64,000 nucleotides of DNA from Labedella gwakjiensis (GTDB lineage Bacteria > Actinomycetota > Actinomycetes > Actinomycetales > Microbacteriaceae): positions 2,046,001-2,110,000 of the forward strand of contig NZ_PYAU01000001.1 in the NCBI RefSeq assembly GCF_003014675.1, read 5' to 3'. This document shows, in pieces, positions 50,363 to 58,313 of the stretch (positions are counted from its first letter, which is position 1; each line of letters starts with the position of its first letter). Position numbers and translations under genes: made by a program. The notes under the pieces are model-generated. The model saw nothing but the letters and a program-made list of their open reading frames with translations, was not told the DNA's origin and ran no database searches.

Positions 50363-51166
50363 TCAGCCCATGCGGATGACGTTGCCGGTGACGCGGCGAC
50401 CCGCGTCGGACACGAGGAACGAGACGACCTCGGCCACCTCGGACGGCTCGGCCACGCTGAAGAAGTTGTCGTCCTGCTCCACGAACCCGCGGACGTCGTC
50501 GGTGACCCAGCCGGTGTCGGTCACGGGCGGGTGCAGCGCGTTCGCCGTGACGCCGAACCGGCTGAGCTCGAGGCTCGCCGACATCGTGTAGTTCACAATC
50601 GCGGCCTTCGCGGCACCGTAGGAGACCTCCCCGGGGAACCCCTTCTCGCCGCCCGACGTCATCGACAGGATGCGTCCCCACGATCCCGCGCGAGCCTGCA
50701 ATCGCGCAGCGAACTCCGCCATGAGGAGCACGCCGGCGCGGGCGTCCACGCCGAACTGGCGATCGAAGCTCGCCGCGGTCACGGGCGTCAGGGCGCGGCC
50801 GGCCCAATCGCGGTCGGTGGAGCGGAAGGTGTCCTGGAGCGAGCTCGTCGCGTTGTTGACGAGCACGTCGACCGGACCGAACGCCTCCTCCGCCGCGTCG
50901 AAGAGCCCGGGGATGACGGCGGCGTCGAGCAGATCGGCGGAGATCGCGATCGCCCGCCCGCCGGCCGCCTCGATACGACCGAGCACCTCGCTCGCGTCGC
51001 GTCGGTGGTTCTCGCGCAGGCGCTCCGGCGTGCCCTCGTCGGCTGGCTCCTCGATCGAGAGGTACGTGATGACGACCGCGAGTCCGTCCGCGGCGAGCTG
51101 CTCCGCGATCGCCGCACCGATTCCGTGGTTCGCGCCCGTGACGAGGGCGACGTGCTGCTGGCTCAT
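50363..51166 (-). CDS. SDR-family oxidoreductase (FabG-like)
   Basis: The 267-residue enzyme has the cofactor loop VTGANHGIGAAIAEQL, NNATSSLQ in place of the common NNAG, Ser in SMTSGGEKG, and Tyr-Lys in VSYGAAKAAIVNY. The C-terminus (VSFLVSDAGRRVTGNVIRMG) is like FabG-type reductases. It has a roughly 20-residue insertion after the second strand (SIEEPADEGTPERLRENHRRD), seen in a subgroup of SDRs. The substrate is unknown. Confidence 0.88.
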   Translation of the reverse strand: MSQQHVALVTGANHGIGAAIAEQLAADGLAVVITYLSIEEPADEGTPERLRENHRRDASEVLGRIEAAGGRAIAISADLLDAAVIPGLFDAAEEAFGPVDVLVNNATSSLQDTFRSTDRDWAGRALTPVTAASFDRQFGVDARAGVLLMAEFAARLQARAGSWGRILSMTSGGEKGFPGEVSYGAAKAAIVNYTMSASLELSRFGVTANALHPPVTDTGWVTDDVRGFVEQDDNFFSVAEPSEVAEVVSFLVSDAGRRVTGNVIRMG

Positions 51167-51188
51167 CGCTTCAGCCTAGGGCGAGGCG

Positions 51189-51812
51189 TCAGCCGAGGGT
51201 GAGGCGGTCTGCGCGTCTCCTGTCGGCGGCGTCGGGGGAGCGGTACCGGTGGAGCGGCAGCAGCGCGAGGGCGAAGCCGGCCACGAGAGCGCCGAGGCCG
51301 CCGATAGCCATGTCGCCGATCGTGTCGTCGTAGGCCACGAAGATGTCGTCGCTCACGAACTCCTTGCCGATCCACTCGATCATCTCCCACACGGCGCTCG
51401 CCGCGAGCCCGATGACGGTCGTGAGAACGAGAGTGGCGGCGACGGTGACGTCGCGGCTCCGCGGCGCCGCGATGATGCCGAGCCGGGCGAGCAGGAGCGA
51501 GACGAGTGCGGCGACGACGCCCGTGCAGGCGAAGTGCACCGCGAGGTCCCACCAGGCGATGCTCGTGTACAGGTCGAAGACGTTGCTCCAGGCGGCGACG
51601 AGGATGATCGCCCCGTAGACGATGTCAAACCCGGGGTGCACGCCGATGAAGCGGGGGAGGAGGATCGCGGGCAGAGCGAGCGCGAGCACCCCGGCGTCCG
51701 TCGGCTCCCACCAGACGGCTGCGACGAAGACGCTCAGCAGCCCGACGAGTCGTACCGCGTCCGCCGTGAACTCGAGCGGACCGATGGGACGACGCAGGAA
51801 GTTCGCGATCAC
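51189..51812 (-). CDS. Multispanning membrane protein of unknown function
   Basis: The 207-residue protein has about six hydrophobic segments (for example LVGLLSVFVAAVWWEP, VTVAATLVLTTVIGLAAS and MAIGGLGALVAGFALALLPL) and the motif SAVWEMIEWIGKEFV-x8-YDDTIGDMAIGGLGA. That motif resembles DUF2238-type proteins. GTG 51812 overlaps the stop of the upstream phosphatase gene by four bases, so the two are co-translated. No function can be assigned. Confidence 0.8.
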   Translation of the reverse strand: MIANFLRRPIGPLEFTADAVRLVGLLSVFVAAVWWEPTDAGVLALALPAILLPRFIGVHPGFDIVYGAIILVAAWSNVFDLYTSIAWWDLAVHFACTGVVAALVSLLLARLGIIAAPRSRDVTVAATLVLTTVIGLAASAVWEMIEWIGKEFVSDDIFVAYDDTIGDMAIGGLGALVAGFALALLPLHRYRSPDAADRRRADRLTLG

Positions 51813-52675
51813 GGCGTGCGATCCCCCGCGGCGTGGATGCGCACGACGGCCTGCACGGGCAGGTGGTCGGACGGCCAGACGCCGTCCGGTCGGCGGTCGT
51901 TCATCCCGATGCGCTCGACCTCGATGGTGGGAGTGGTGACGATCCAGTCGATCCGCTTCCGCTCGGTGCGGGGCTCGCGGTAGTTGGGGAACGTGCCCCA
52001 CTCCGGGGTGAGGCGCTCGGCGGCCGTCGTCCACGCGTCGACGAGGGTGCCGTCGGCGAAGAGTTCGTCGACCGGTTCGGAGCCCTCTCCCGTGTTGAGG
52101 TCGCCCGTCACGATCGCGGGCAGGCCGCCGTTCGCCACCGCACTCCGCACGAGCGCTGCCGACCGCACGCGCGACCGCCGCGAGATGTGATCGAAGTGGG
52201 TGTTGATGACGCGGAACCGCGCCGATCCGATCCGGTCGCGGAACGTCGCCGAGACGACGATGCGCGGCACCCTGTTTCCCCAGGTCGCCGAACCCGGCTC
52301 GTCCGGTCGATCGGAGAGCGCGATCTGCGACCACTCGGTGAGCACGAGCCGTGCCGAGTCGTAGTAGATCGGGCAGCCCTCGCCGCGCCCGTCCGCGCCG
52401 CGCCCGTGCCCGACGGTGCGGTAGGTGCGCCCGAGCGCTGCCCTGATCGCGCGGGACTGGCCCGGTACGACCTCCTGCGTTCCGAGGATGGCGGGGAGTT
52501 CCGACGCGAGAAGTGCCGACAGGGCCGGCTTGCGCGTCTCCCACATGTCGGGGCTGCGGCCCGGGAGCCGTCCGACGGGACGGCGGACGTTGAACGTCAT
52601 GACGTGCAGATCGGGAGCGGGTATCGGGCCGATCAGTGCATCACCCGTCTCGGTGAGACCCGTCTGGGTGGGCAC
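51809..52675 (-). CDS. Endonuclease/exonuclease/phosphatase family protein
   Basis: The 288-residue protein has the EEP fold: MTFNVRRP (metal/phosphate Asn), ILGTQEV (catalytic Glu), RVINTHFDH, AIVTGDLNTGEGSEP and PSDHLPVQAVV (catalytic Asp-His). There is no signal peptide, so it acts in the cytoplasm or is released in another way. The family splits phosphodiesters in nucleic acids, phosphoinositides or sphingomyelin-like lipids; the substrate is not clear. GTG 52675 is six bases after the idi stop, so it is in the idi operon. Confidence 0.87.
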   Translation of the reverse strand: MPTQTGLTETGDALIGPIPAPDLHVMTFNVRRPVGRLPGRSPDMWETRKPALSALLASELPAILGTQEVVPGQSRAIRAALGRTYRTVGHGRGADGRGEGCPIYYDSARLVLTEWSQIALSDRPDEPGSATWGNRVPRIVVSATFRDRIGSARFRVINTHFDHISRRSRVRSAALVRSAVANGGLPAIVTGDLNTGEGSEPVDELFADGTLVDAWTTAAERLTPEWGTFPNYREPRTERKRIDWIVTTPTIEVERIGMNDRRPDGVWPSDHLPVQAVVRIHAAGDRTP

Positions 52676-52681
52676 GAGGCG

Positions 52682-53200
52682 TCAGACGCTCGCGAGCAGC
52701 GGCAGCTGGAGCGTGAGCCATGGGCTGAACGCCCACGGGGTGGCGGCGATCGCCGCGTCGATCGCGTCGGGCTCCGCCCAGAACCACTCGACCACTTCGG
52801 ACGGCGCGGGTGCGAGCGTGCTCGTGGTGGTGGCCCGGTACACGGGGCAGATCTCGTTCTCGACGATGCCGGCGGCGTCGACGGCGCGGTATCGGAAGTC
52901 GGGCAGTGCGAGCGTGAGGGTGTCGAGTTCGATCCCGAGCTCCGCCTTGGCGCGACGGTGCACCGCAGCCTCCATGTCCTCGCCGGGACCGGGGTGCCCG
53001 CAGAAGCTGTTGGTCCAGACGCCCGGCCACGTGAGCTTCTCGAGCGCGCGTCGCGTCACGAGGATGCGTCCGTCGGCGTCCGAGACGTGGCACGAGAACG
53101 CGAGGTGGAGAGGGGTCGACGTGGTGTGCACCGTCGCCTTGTCCGCGACACCCGTCGGGGTGCCCTCCTCGCTCAACAGGACGACTTGTTCCACGCTCAT
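52682..53200 (-). CDS. idi: Isopentenyl-diphosphate delta-isomerase (type I)
   Basis: The 172-residue Nudix-fold enzyme interconverts IPP and DMAPP. The catalytic Cys is in TNSFCGHPGPGE, followed by the Nudix-like AVHRRAKAELGIEL, with the catalytic Glu in IVENEICPVY. Metal-binding His residues are in LHLAFSCHV. ATG 53200 follows GGAGA. It lies 3 kb from the carotenoid operon, which needs both isomers for GGPP and DMAPP for C50 extension. The first gene of its operon, it may be controlled with carotenoid synthesis. Confidence 0.94.
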   Translation of the reverse strand: MSVEQVVLLSEEGTPTGVADKATVHTTSTPLHLAFSCHVSDADGRILVTRRALEKLTWPGVWTNSFCGHPGPGEDMEAAVHRRAKAELGIELDTLTLALPDFRYRAVDAAGIVENEICPVYRATTTSTLAPAPSEVVEWFWAEPDAIDAAIAATPWAFSPWLTLQLPLLASV

Positions 53201-53252
53201 GTCTCCATTCTCCGGTACAGCGCAGGGCCGAGGGGCCGGATCGCCGATGCCG

Positions 53253-54077
53253 CTACGATGCGCCGAGCTCCCCGCGCACGATCGAGTCGCCGGAATGGGT
53301 CGGGTCGCCGTCCTGCGGTTCCGCTGAGACGTCCACGATCGGATACGTCGCCAGGTCGACACCGGCCGGGACCGTGAACGTGCCCGCGCTGCCGTCCAGG
53401 AACCCGATGCTGACGAGTCCGCTCGCATCCGGGCTGAGCAGCCAGACCTCGCGCAGGGGGGCATCGTCGTCGTCCCCGTCGGTGTCGACCTCCACGTCCA
53501 CTTGACGGGTGCCGTCGGGGAGTTCGCGCACGGTGGCCGTTCCGGAGGCGTCCGGCCAGTCGGGGAGGGCCGCGAGACTGGCTGTCGCGACGACGTCGCC
53601 CGCTGTCGGCTGAAGGACACGTGACAGACCGAACCCGCCGCCGATACCGAGGACGAGTGCGACGCCGGCGGCGATGGACGGCAGGATCCAGCGTCGAGCC
53701 GGCGGACGTCGGCGCCGACGAGGACTCGAGGGACCGCCGGCGCCGCGGCGCGTGAGCTGGGCGTCTGTCGCGATCGGGGACGGATCGCTCGTCACGGCAC
53801 CGGTGACGGTCGCACCATCGGTGAGGACCCCGCGCCGAGGCGTGGCCGACAACGACGCCGACAGCCCGAGCTCGGCGTGCACGGCGGCCCACACGGCGTC
53901 GGGCGCGTCGTTCACGGCGAGATCGCGGGCGGACCGCACGGCCCCGGCGGTGCGGCGCACCGCGTCGAGCTCCCCGCGACAGCGGGCGCACTCGTCGAGG
54001 TGCGCATTCTGGAGCGGAGTGGGCTGGGCCTCGCCGAGGGCGAGCCCGTCGAGTTCCTGCGGGTCAATATGCTCCAT
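53253..54077 (-). CDS. Anti-sigma factor, RskA-like
   Basis: The 274-residue membrane protein has an N-terminal zinc-type anti-sigma region with H-x3-C-x2-C in HLDECARCRGEL. One membrane segment follows near residue 135-155 (ILPSIAAGVALVLGIGGGFGL). The extracytoplasmic part is an RskA domain (PDASGTATVRELPDGTRQV, EVWLLSPDASGLVSIGFLDG). It should hold the sigma factor encoded just upstream until a signal triggers its cleavage. Its ATG overlaps the sigma stop by 14 bases. Confidence 0.92.
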   Translation of the reverse strand: MEHIDPQELDGLALGEAQPTPLQNAHLDECARCRGELDAVRRTAGAVRSARDLAVNDAPDAVWAAVHAELGLSASLSATPRRGVLTDGATVTGAVTSDPSPIATDAQLTRRGAGGPSSPRRRRRPPARRWILPSIAAGVALVLGIGGGFGLSRVLQPTAGDVVATASLAALPDWPDASGTATVRELPDGTRQVDVEVDTDGDDDDAPLREVWLLSPDASGLVSIGFLDGSAGTFTVPAGVDLATYPIVDVSAEPQDGDPTHSGDSIVRGELGAS

Positions 54078-54615
54078 CGTTCACCTCCAGGGTCTTCCGG
54101 ATCCGCGTGAGACTGCGGCGGATGTGGCTCTTGACGGTACCGAGCGGCAGCCCGAGCGTCTCCGCGATCTGGCTGTGGGTCAGGTCGTCGAAGAAGGCGA
54201 GATGCATGATCACCTGCGGCGTGGGTTCGAGCTTCTCGAGCTCCGCAGTGATGAGGATGCGGTCCGCGACGGCTTCCGTCGCGTCGCGTTCTCTCACGTG
54301 TGTGTTCGACGCGTAGGCCTGATCGGATCGTCGTTGGCGCGCGCGCTGCTCGTGGACGTCGGCGATCCGGTGCCTCGCGATGCCGACGAGCCACCCGGGA
54401 AGGCGGATCCGCTCGGGATCGTAGGTGTGGCGGCTCTGCCATGCCGAGACGAAGACGCGCTGTGTCGCGTCCTCCGCATCGGCGGGTTCACCGAGCGAGC
54501 GCAGAGCAAGGCTGTAGACGAGGGAGGACCACCGGGCGAAGGCCTCAGCGAGAGCACGTTCGTCCCCGGCGTGGAATGCCGCGCCGATCGCGTCGTCGTC
54601 GTCCGCGGGGTGCAT
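54064..54615 (-). CDS. ECF RNA polymerase sigma factor, SigK-like
   Basis: The 183-residue protein has region 2 (FARWSSLVYSLALRSLGEPADAEDATQRVFVSAW) and region 4 (FFDDLTHSQIAETLGLPLGTVKSHIRRSLTRIR). These recognise the -10 and -35 boxes of target promoters. It is coupled to an RskA-like anti-sigma factor, a SigK-type arrangement. ATG 54615 is chosen; the open frame continues upstream without sigma-like sequence. Possible targets include its neighbours (sortase, DUF4397 and carotenoid genes), but no promoter match was established. Confidence 0.92.
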   Translation of the reverse strand: MHPADDDDAIGAAFHAGDERALAEAFARWSSLVYSLALRSLGEPADAEDATQRVFVSAWQSRHTYDPERIRLPGWLVGIARHRIADVHEQRARQRRSDQAYASNTHVRERDATEAVADRILITAELEKLEPTPQVIMHLAFFDDLTHSQIAETLGLPLGTVKSHIRRSLTRIRKTLEVNDGAY

Positions 54616-54677
54616 CAGGTCCGTCCGGTCTGCCGGCGTAGGGCCGGTCGTGCGATGAGCATAGTCGGCGTCGGGGT

Positions 54678-55346
54678 TCACGGGAGGAGGCGGGCGGTCA
54701 CGATCACGTTGCTGCGGTAGTGACCTGTCTCGCCGTCGAACTCGCCGCCGCACGTGATGAGGATGAGCCGGGGCTCGCCGGTCCGGTCGAAGACCGTGTC
54801 CCACGGCACCCCGGTCTTCTCGGCGAGCTCGACGGCGTCGATCTCGTACCGGTGCACTGCGCCGTCTTCGCTCGTGACCGTGACGATCGTCCCGACCGAC
54901 GCGTTCACGAGGCGCGCGAACGGGCCGATGTCGTATTCGAAGGAGTCGACGTGGGCGGCGATCACCGTGGCGCCACCGGGACTCGCCGGTCCCGAGCCGT
55001 AGCGGTACCAGGAGGCGACCGACGGGTTCTCCGGGAGCGCCATGGAGCCGTCGGCCGCGAGGCCCTCCGGTCGGACCGTCACGGTGATGTCGAGGTCGTC
55101 GACGGCGACGATCGTCGGTGCCACAGTGGGCTCCACTTGGTTCCCGGTGTCGGCGTCGACGCGGGGGACGTCGATCGCGGGGGTCGGCGGCGCGGCCGTC
55201 GGAGTCTGCCCCGTCGGCGTGCTCGTCGGGCTCGCGACACCGGTGGGCGCCGCCTCGACGGTGGCGGAGCATCCCGACAGCAGGATGGCCGCGACGAGCG
55301 CGAATGCGCCCGCCGCGGCGGTCCGGCGAGGGTGACGACGGATCAG
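54678..55346 (-). CDS. Class F sortase, probable CTG start
   Basis: The extracytoplasmic cysteine transpeptidase (about 222 residues) has His132 in VIAAHVDS, the catalytic Cys199 in LITCGGEFD and Arg211 in GHYRSNVIVTA, the class F set. The N-terminus has a membrane segment ending LLSGC, possibly a lipobox, then a Thr/Pro-rich linker. No ATG, GTG or TTG exists in frame near a sensible N-terminus. CTG at 55344-55346 overlaps the stop of the DUF4397 gene (CTGA) and has AGAGGG before it, so it is the best start. Translation is then coupled to the gene upstream, whose product may be its substrate. Confidence 0.82.
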   Translation of the reverse strand: MIRRHPRRTAAAGAFALVAAILLSGCSATVEAAPTGVASPTSTPTGQTPTAAPPTPAIDVPRVDADTGNQVEPTVAPTIVAVDDLDITVTVRPEGLAADGSMALPENPSVASWYRYGSGPASPGGATVIAAHVDSFEYDIGPFARLVNASVGTIVTVTSEDGAVHRYEIDAVELAEKTGVPWDTVFDRTGEPRLILITCGGEFDGETGHYRSNVIVTARLLP

Positions 55347-56182
55347 CGGTCGGCCCTCTGTGCTGCGGCCTCTCGGCGGTTGGTGCGAGCGACGGCGGCG
55401 ATGGCGAAGGCCATCAGGCCGAGCACTCCGGCTCCGACCCAGAGCGCTCCGGCACCCGGAGCGTTGGTGGCGACGAGGCCGGCCTCTCCGGCGGGCACGC
55501 CGTCGGGGTTCGAGTGCAGGCCCTCGATCGTCTGGATCGCGAAGTCGAGGTTGTCGTCCTCGAGGCTGCCCCACGCGTACACGATCGTGTTGACGCCCTC
55601 GGCGACGTTCACGTCGGCCGGGCCGATCACCGGGTCGGTCGTGCCGGCGGCGGCGACGCTCGCCGAGATCGTGCCGGCGGGGAGGGTCAGGACCTCCTCG
55701 TCGGGGTTCGTCAGGCCCTCGATCACGGGCGTTCCACCCGCCAGGACGTCGACGGCGGGAGCGGCGGCCGTGTGGCGGACGGTGAGTCGGCCCTCACCGG
55801 CGGCGAGCGTGGAGACGTCGTTGGTGAAGAGGGTCGCGGTCGGTTCGCCGGCCTCCGTGAGGTGGGCGACGGCCGTGTAGTTCCCGTCGGCCTCGAGCGT
55901 GAGGTCGACCGGGCCGATCGCCGGGTCGCTCGCGTCGGTGGCGTCGGCGGCCGTGATCGCGACGGTGTAGGTGCCGGGGGCGAGTTCGAGCGGGCCCGCA
56001 AGGGTGCCGGGCTCGAAGTCGTCGATCGTGAGCTCGTCGTTCACGTAGACGTCCACGGTCAGGTCCGGCACGGCGTGGAGGACGGACAGGGACGCGTCGC
56101 CCTCTGCTGCGGTGGCGGGCAGGGCCGTCGTGAGGGCGAGGAGAGCGCTGGCTGCGATGCCGGCGCCGAGGATCTTGCGCAT
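55343..56182 (-). CDS. Secreted DUF4397-domain protein
   Basis: The 279-residue exported protein has a signal peptide (LGAGIAASALLALTTALPATAA). Two DUF4397 repeats follow: LSVLHAVPDLTVDVYVNDEL to about residue 125, and LTVRHTAAAPAVDVLAGGTP to about 210. A C-terminal hydrophobic segment (WVGAGVLGLMAFAIAAV) and basic tail RTNRREAAAQR look like a wall-sorting tail. The motif before the segment is not a clear LPxTG; ATNAPG is the closest. The overlapping class F sortase supports it as a sortase substrate or membrane-held partner. ATG 56182 has a perfect GGAGG. Confidence 0.88.
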   Translation of the reverse strand: MRKILGAGIAASALLALTTALPATAAEGDASLSVLHAVPDLTVDVYVNDELTIDDFEPGTLAGPLELAPGTYTVAITAADATDASDPAIGPVDLTLEADGNYTAVAHLTEAGEPTATLFTNDVSTLAAGEGRLTVRHTAAAPAVDVLAGGTPVIEGLTNPDEEVLTLPAGTISASVAAAGTTDPVIGPADVNVAEGVNTIVYAWGSLEDDNLDFAIQTIEGLHSNPDGVPAGEAGLVATNAPGAGALWVGAGVLGLMAFAIAAVARTNRREAAAQRADR

Positions 56183-56346
56183 GGGTACCTCCGTGTCGAG
56201 CCCGCGAACGGGCGGCGGAATGCTTCTGCCACCACTTCCGCCCCCGGACGGGGTCCGGATGCACTCGATGGGAAATTTCTTCGGAGGCGTCGGCTGAGAG
56301 AGCATCCCGGCGATCCGCGCAAGTCACTAGAGCAACTAGTTAAATG

Positions 56347-56376
56347 TTTCAACCATCCGGCCCGGTCGGTTAGTGT
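56347..56376 (+). promoter_or_regulatory. Probable carotenoid operon promoter, leaderless crtE
   Basis: TTTCAA (56347-56352) and TAGTGT (56371-56376) are separated by 18 bases. The ATG of crtE follows six bases after the -10, where transcription should begin, and no Shine-Dalgarno is present. AT-rich AACTAGTT, an 8-bp palindrome at 56333-56340, lies just upstream and could bind a regulator of the CrtR type. The gap 56183-56382 otherwise holds nothing. Confidence 0.55.
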
Positions 56377-56382
56377 CGAGGC

Positions 56383-57453
56383 ATGGACCCCCACGATCTC
56401 GTGGTCGTCACCGGGCGACGACTGCAACGCGTCGAGGACGTCCTCGACGGGTGGTTCGACGTGGCCTCCGCACGCGGCGAGCGCTTCGGCTCCCACCACG
56501 CCCACCTGATCGAGAACCTCCGACGCAACACGTCAGGCGGCAAACGCTTCCGGCCGCGCATGGTTCTGACCGCCTTCGAGACGCTCGGAGGGGGCGACCT
56601 CGAGATCGCCGCCCGCGTCGCCGCAGCGTTCGAGCTCCTCCACACCGCCCTGATCGTCCACGACGACGTCATCGACCGTGACTTCGTGCGCCGCGGTCAG
56701 CCCAACGTCTCGGGCAGCTACCGCGACCGTGCCACGACGGCCGGGATCTCGCTCCCGCTCGCCGAACATCGCGGGATGTCCGTCGCCGTGATCGCCGGTG
56801 ATCTCGCGCTCGCCGGCGCCTACCGCCTCGTCGACGGCTGCGGAGCCGACGAGCTCACGCGGGGCCGCCTCATCGAACTGCTCGACGACGCGGTGTCGGC
56901 CGCTGCGGCCGGCGAGTTCGCCGACGTCGACTTCTCGATGCACAACACGATGCCGACGGTCGACGAGGTCATCGAGATGGAGCGGCTCAAGACGGCCTGG
57001 TACTCGTTCGAGGCCCCCCTCCAAGCGGGAGCGGTCGTCGCCGGTGCCGGCCTCGCGACGATCGACGCCCTCGGCCGCTTCGGTCGGAACATCGGCATCG
57101 CCTACCAGATCGTGGACGACGTCCTCGGGGTGTTCGGCGAGGAGGACGTCACGGGCAAGAGCGCCGTCGGGGACCTCCGCGAGGGCAAGCGGACGGTGCT
57201 CATCGCGCACGCCGCCACCCGGCCGGAGTGGGACGCCGTCCGTCACCTCTTCGGGAGCGCGGACCTCGACCAGGAGGACGCCGCGTGCATCCGCGAGGTC
57301 CTCGTCGCGAGCGGTGCCCGTACCTACGCAGAGCGGCTCGCGAGCGACTTCGCCAACCGTGCGTGGGAGGCTCTCGCCGAGGACAGCGTGCCCGCGTCGA
57401 CCCGCGCGGAGCTCGCGCCCGTCGTCCGTTCCGTCCTGGAGCGCACGCGGTGA
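56383..57453 (+). CDS. crtE: Geranylgeranyl diphosphate synthase
   Basis: The 356-residue trans-prenyltransferase makes C20 GGPP from DMAPP or FPP and IPP, the entry to carotenoids. The first Asp-rich motif is HDDVID (93-98) with RRGQP after it. The second is DDVLG (245-249), where Gly replaces the last Asp as in many actinobacterial enzymes. GGKRFRPRM is the IPP-binding region. ATG 56383 appears leaderless. The stop overlaps crtB by four bases. The order crtE-B-I-Ye-Yf-Eb matches the decaprenoxanthin cluster of Corynebacterium. Confidence 0.94.
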   Translation: MDPHDLVVVTGRRLQRVEDVLDGWFDVASARGERFGSHHAHLIENLRRNTSGGKRFRPRMVLTAFETLGGGDLEIAARVAAAFELLHTALIVHDDVIDRDFVRRGQPNVSGSYRDRATTAGISLPLAEHRGMSVAVIAGDLALAGAYRLVDGCGADELTRGRLIELLDDAVSAAAAGEFADVDFSMHNTMPTVDEVIEMERLKTAWYSFEAPLQAGAVVAGAGLATIDALGRFGRNIGIAYQIVDDVLGVFGEEDVTGKSAVGDLREGKRTVLIAHAATRPEWDAVRHLFGSADLDQEDAACIREVLVASGARTYAERLASDFANRAWEALAEDSVPASTRAELAPVVRSVLERTR

Positions 57454-58313
57454 CGGGAGGCCGCCAGTACGACGCGGTGGCCGTGGAGACCGCCGCCGTC
57501 GTCATCCGCCGCTACTCCACGTCTTTCGGGCTGGCCGCGCGGCTGCTCGGCCCCGTGGTGCGGCAGGACGTGCGCAACATCTACGCCCTCGTGCGGATCG
57601 CCGACGAGATCGTCGACGGCGCGGCCCAGGACGCCGGCCTCGACGACGCCTCGATCACGCGTACGCTCGACGAGCTCGAACGGGAGACCGAGCGCGCCAT
57701 GGCGATCGGCTACAGCGCGAACCTCGTGGTGCACGCGTTCGCGCTCGCCGCGCGCCGAGCCGGGATCGGCGCCGACCTCACGCGACCGTTCTTCGCATCG
57801 ATGCGCGCCGACATCACCGACGTCGAGCACACCCAGGAGAGCTTCGACGCCTACGTCTACGGATCGGCCGAGGTCGTCGGACTCATGTGCCTCAAGGTCT
57901 TCCTCGCGGGGGAGCGCCGTACCCCAGCGCAGGTCGCGCAGCTCGAGGAGGGCGCTCGACGCCTCGGAGCGGCTTTCCAGAAGGTCAACTTCCTGCGCGA
58001 CCTCGCGGCGGACTTCGCCGGGCTCGGCCGCAGCTACTTCCCCGGGATCCGCGTCGACGCGTTCACCGAGGCGGACAAGACGCGTCTGTTGGACGACATC
58101 GACGCGGATCTCGCCGCGTCGGCGCGGACGCTTCCCGGCCTTCCGCGGAGCTCCCGTCGTGCCGTCGTCCTCGCCCACGAGCTGTTCGCTGAACTCTCGC
58201 GACGCATCCGCGCCACACCGGCCGCCGACCTCGTGACCACTCGCGTGCGCGTGCCGAACCCCGTGAAAGCCCAGATCGCCGTTCGCGCGGCGCGAGGAGG
58301 AATGCCCCGATGA
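57450..58313 (+). CDS. crtB: Phytoene synthase
   Basis: The 287-residue enzyme joins two GGPP to phytoene. Motifs are YSTSFGLAARLL, the first Asp-rich RIADEIVDGA, YVYGSAEVVGLMC, and the second FQKVNFLRDLAADF with RSYFPG. GTG 57450 overlaps the crtE stop and the TGA overlaps the crtI ATG, so the first three genes are coupled. Confidence 0.94.
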   Translation: MTGGRQYDAVAVETAAVVIRRYSTSFGLAARLLGPVVRQDVRNIYALVRIADEIVDGAAQDAGLDDASITRTLDELERETERAMAIGYSANLVVHAFALAARRAGIGADLTRPFFASMRADITDVEHTQESFDAYVYGSAEVVGLMCLKVFLAGERRTPAQVAQLEEGARRLGAAFQKVNFLRDLAADFAGLGRSYFPGIRVDAFTEADKTRLLDDIDADLAASARTLPGLPRSSRRAVVLAHELFAELSRRIRATPAADLVTTRVRVPNPVKAQIAVRAARGGMPR

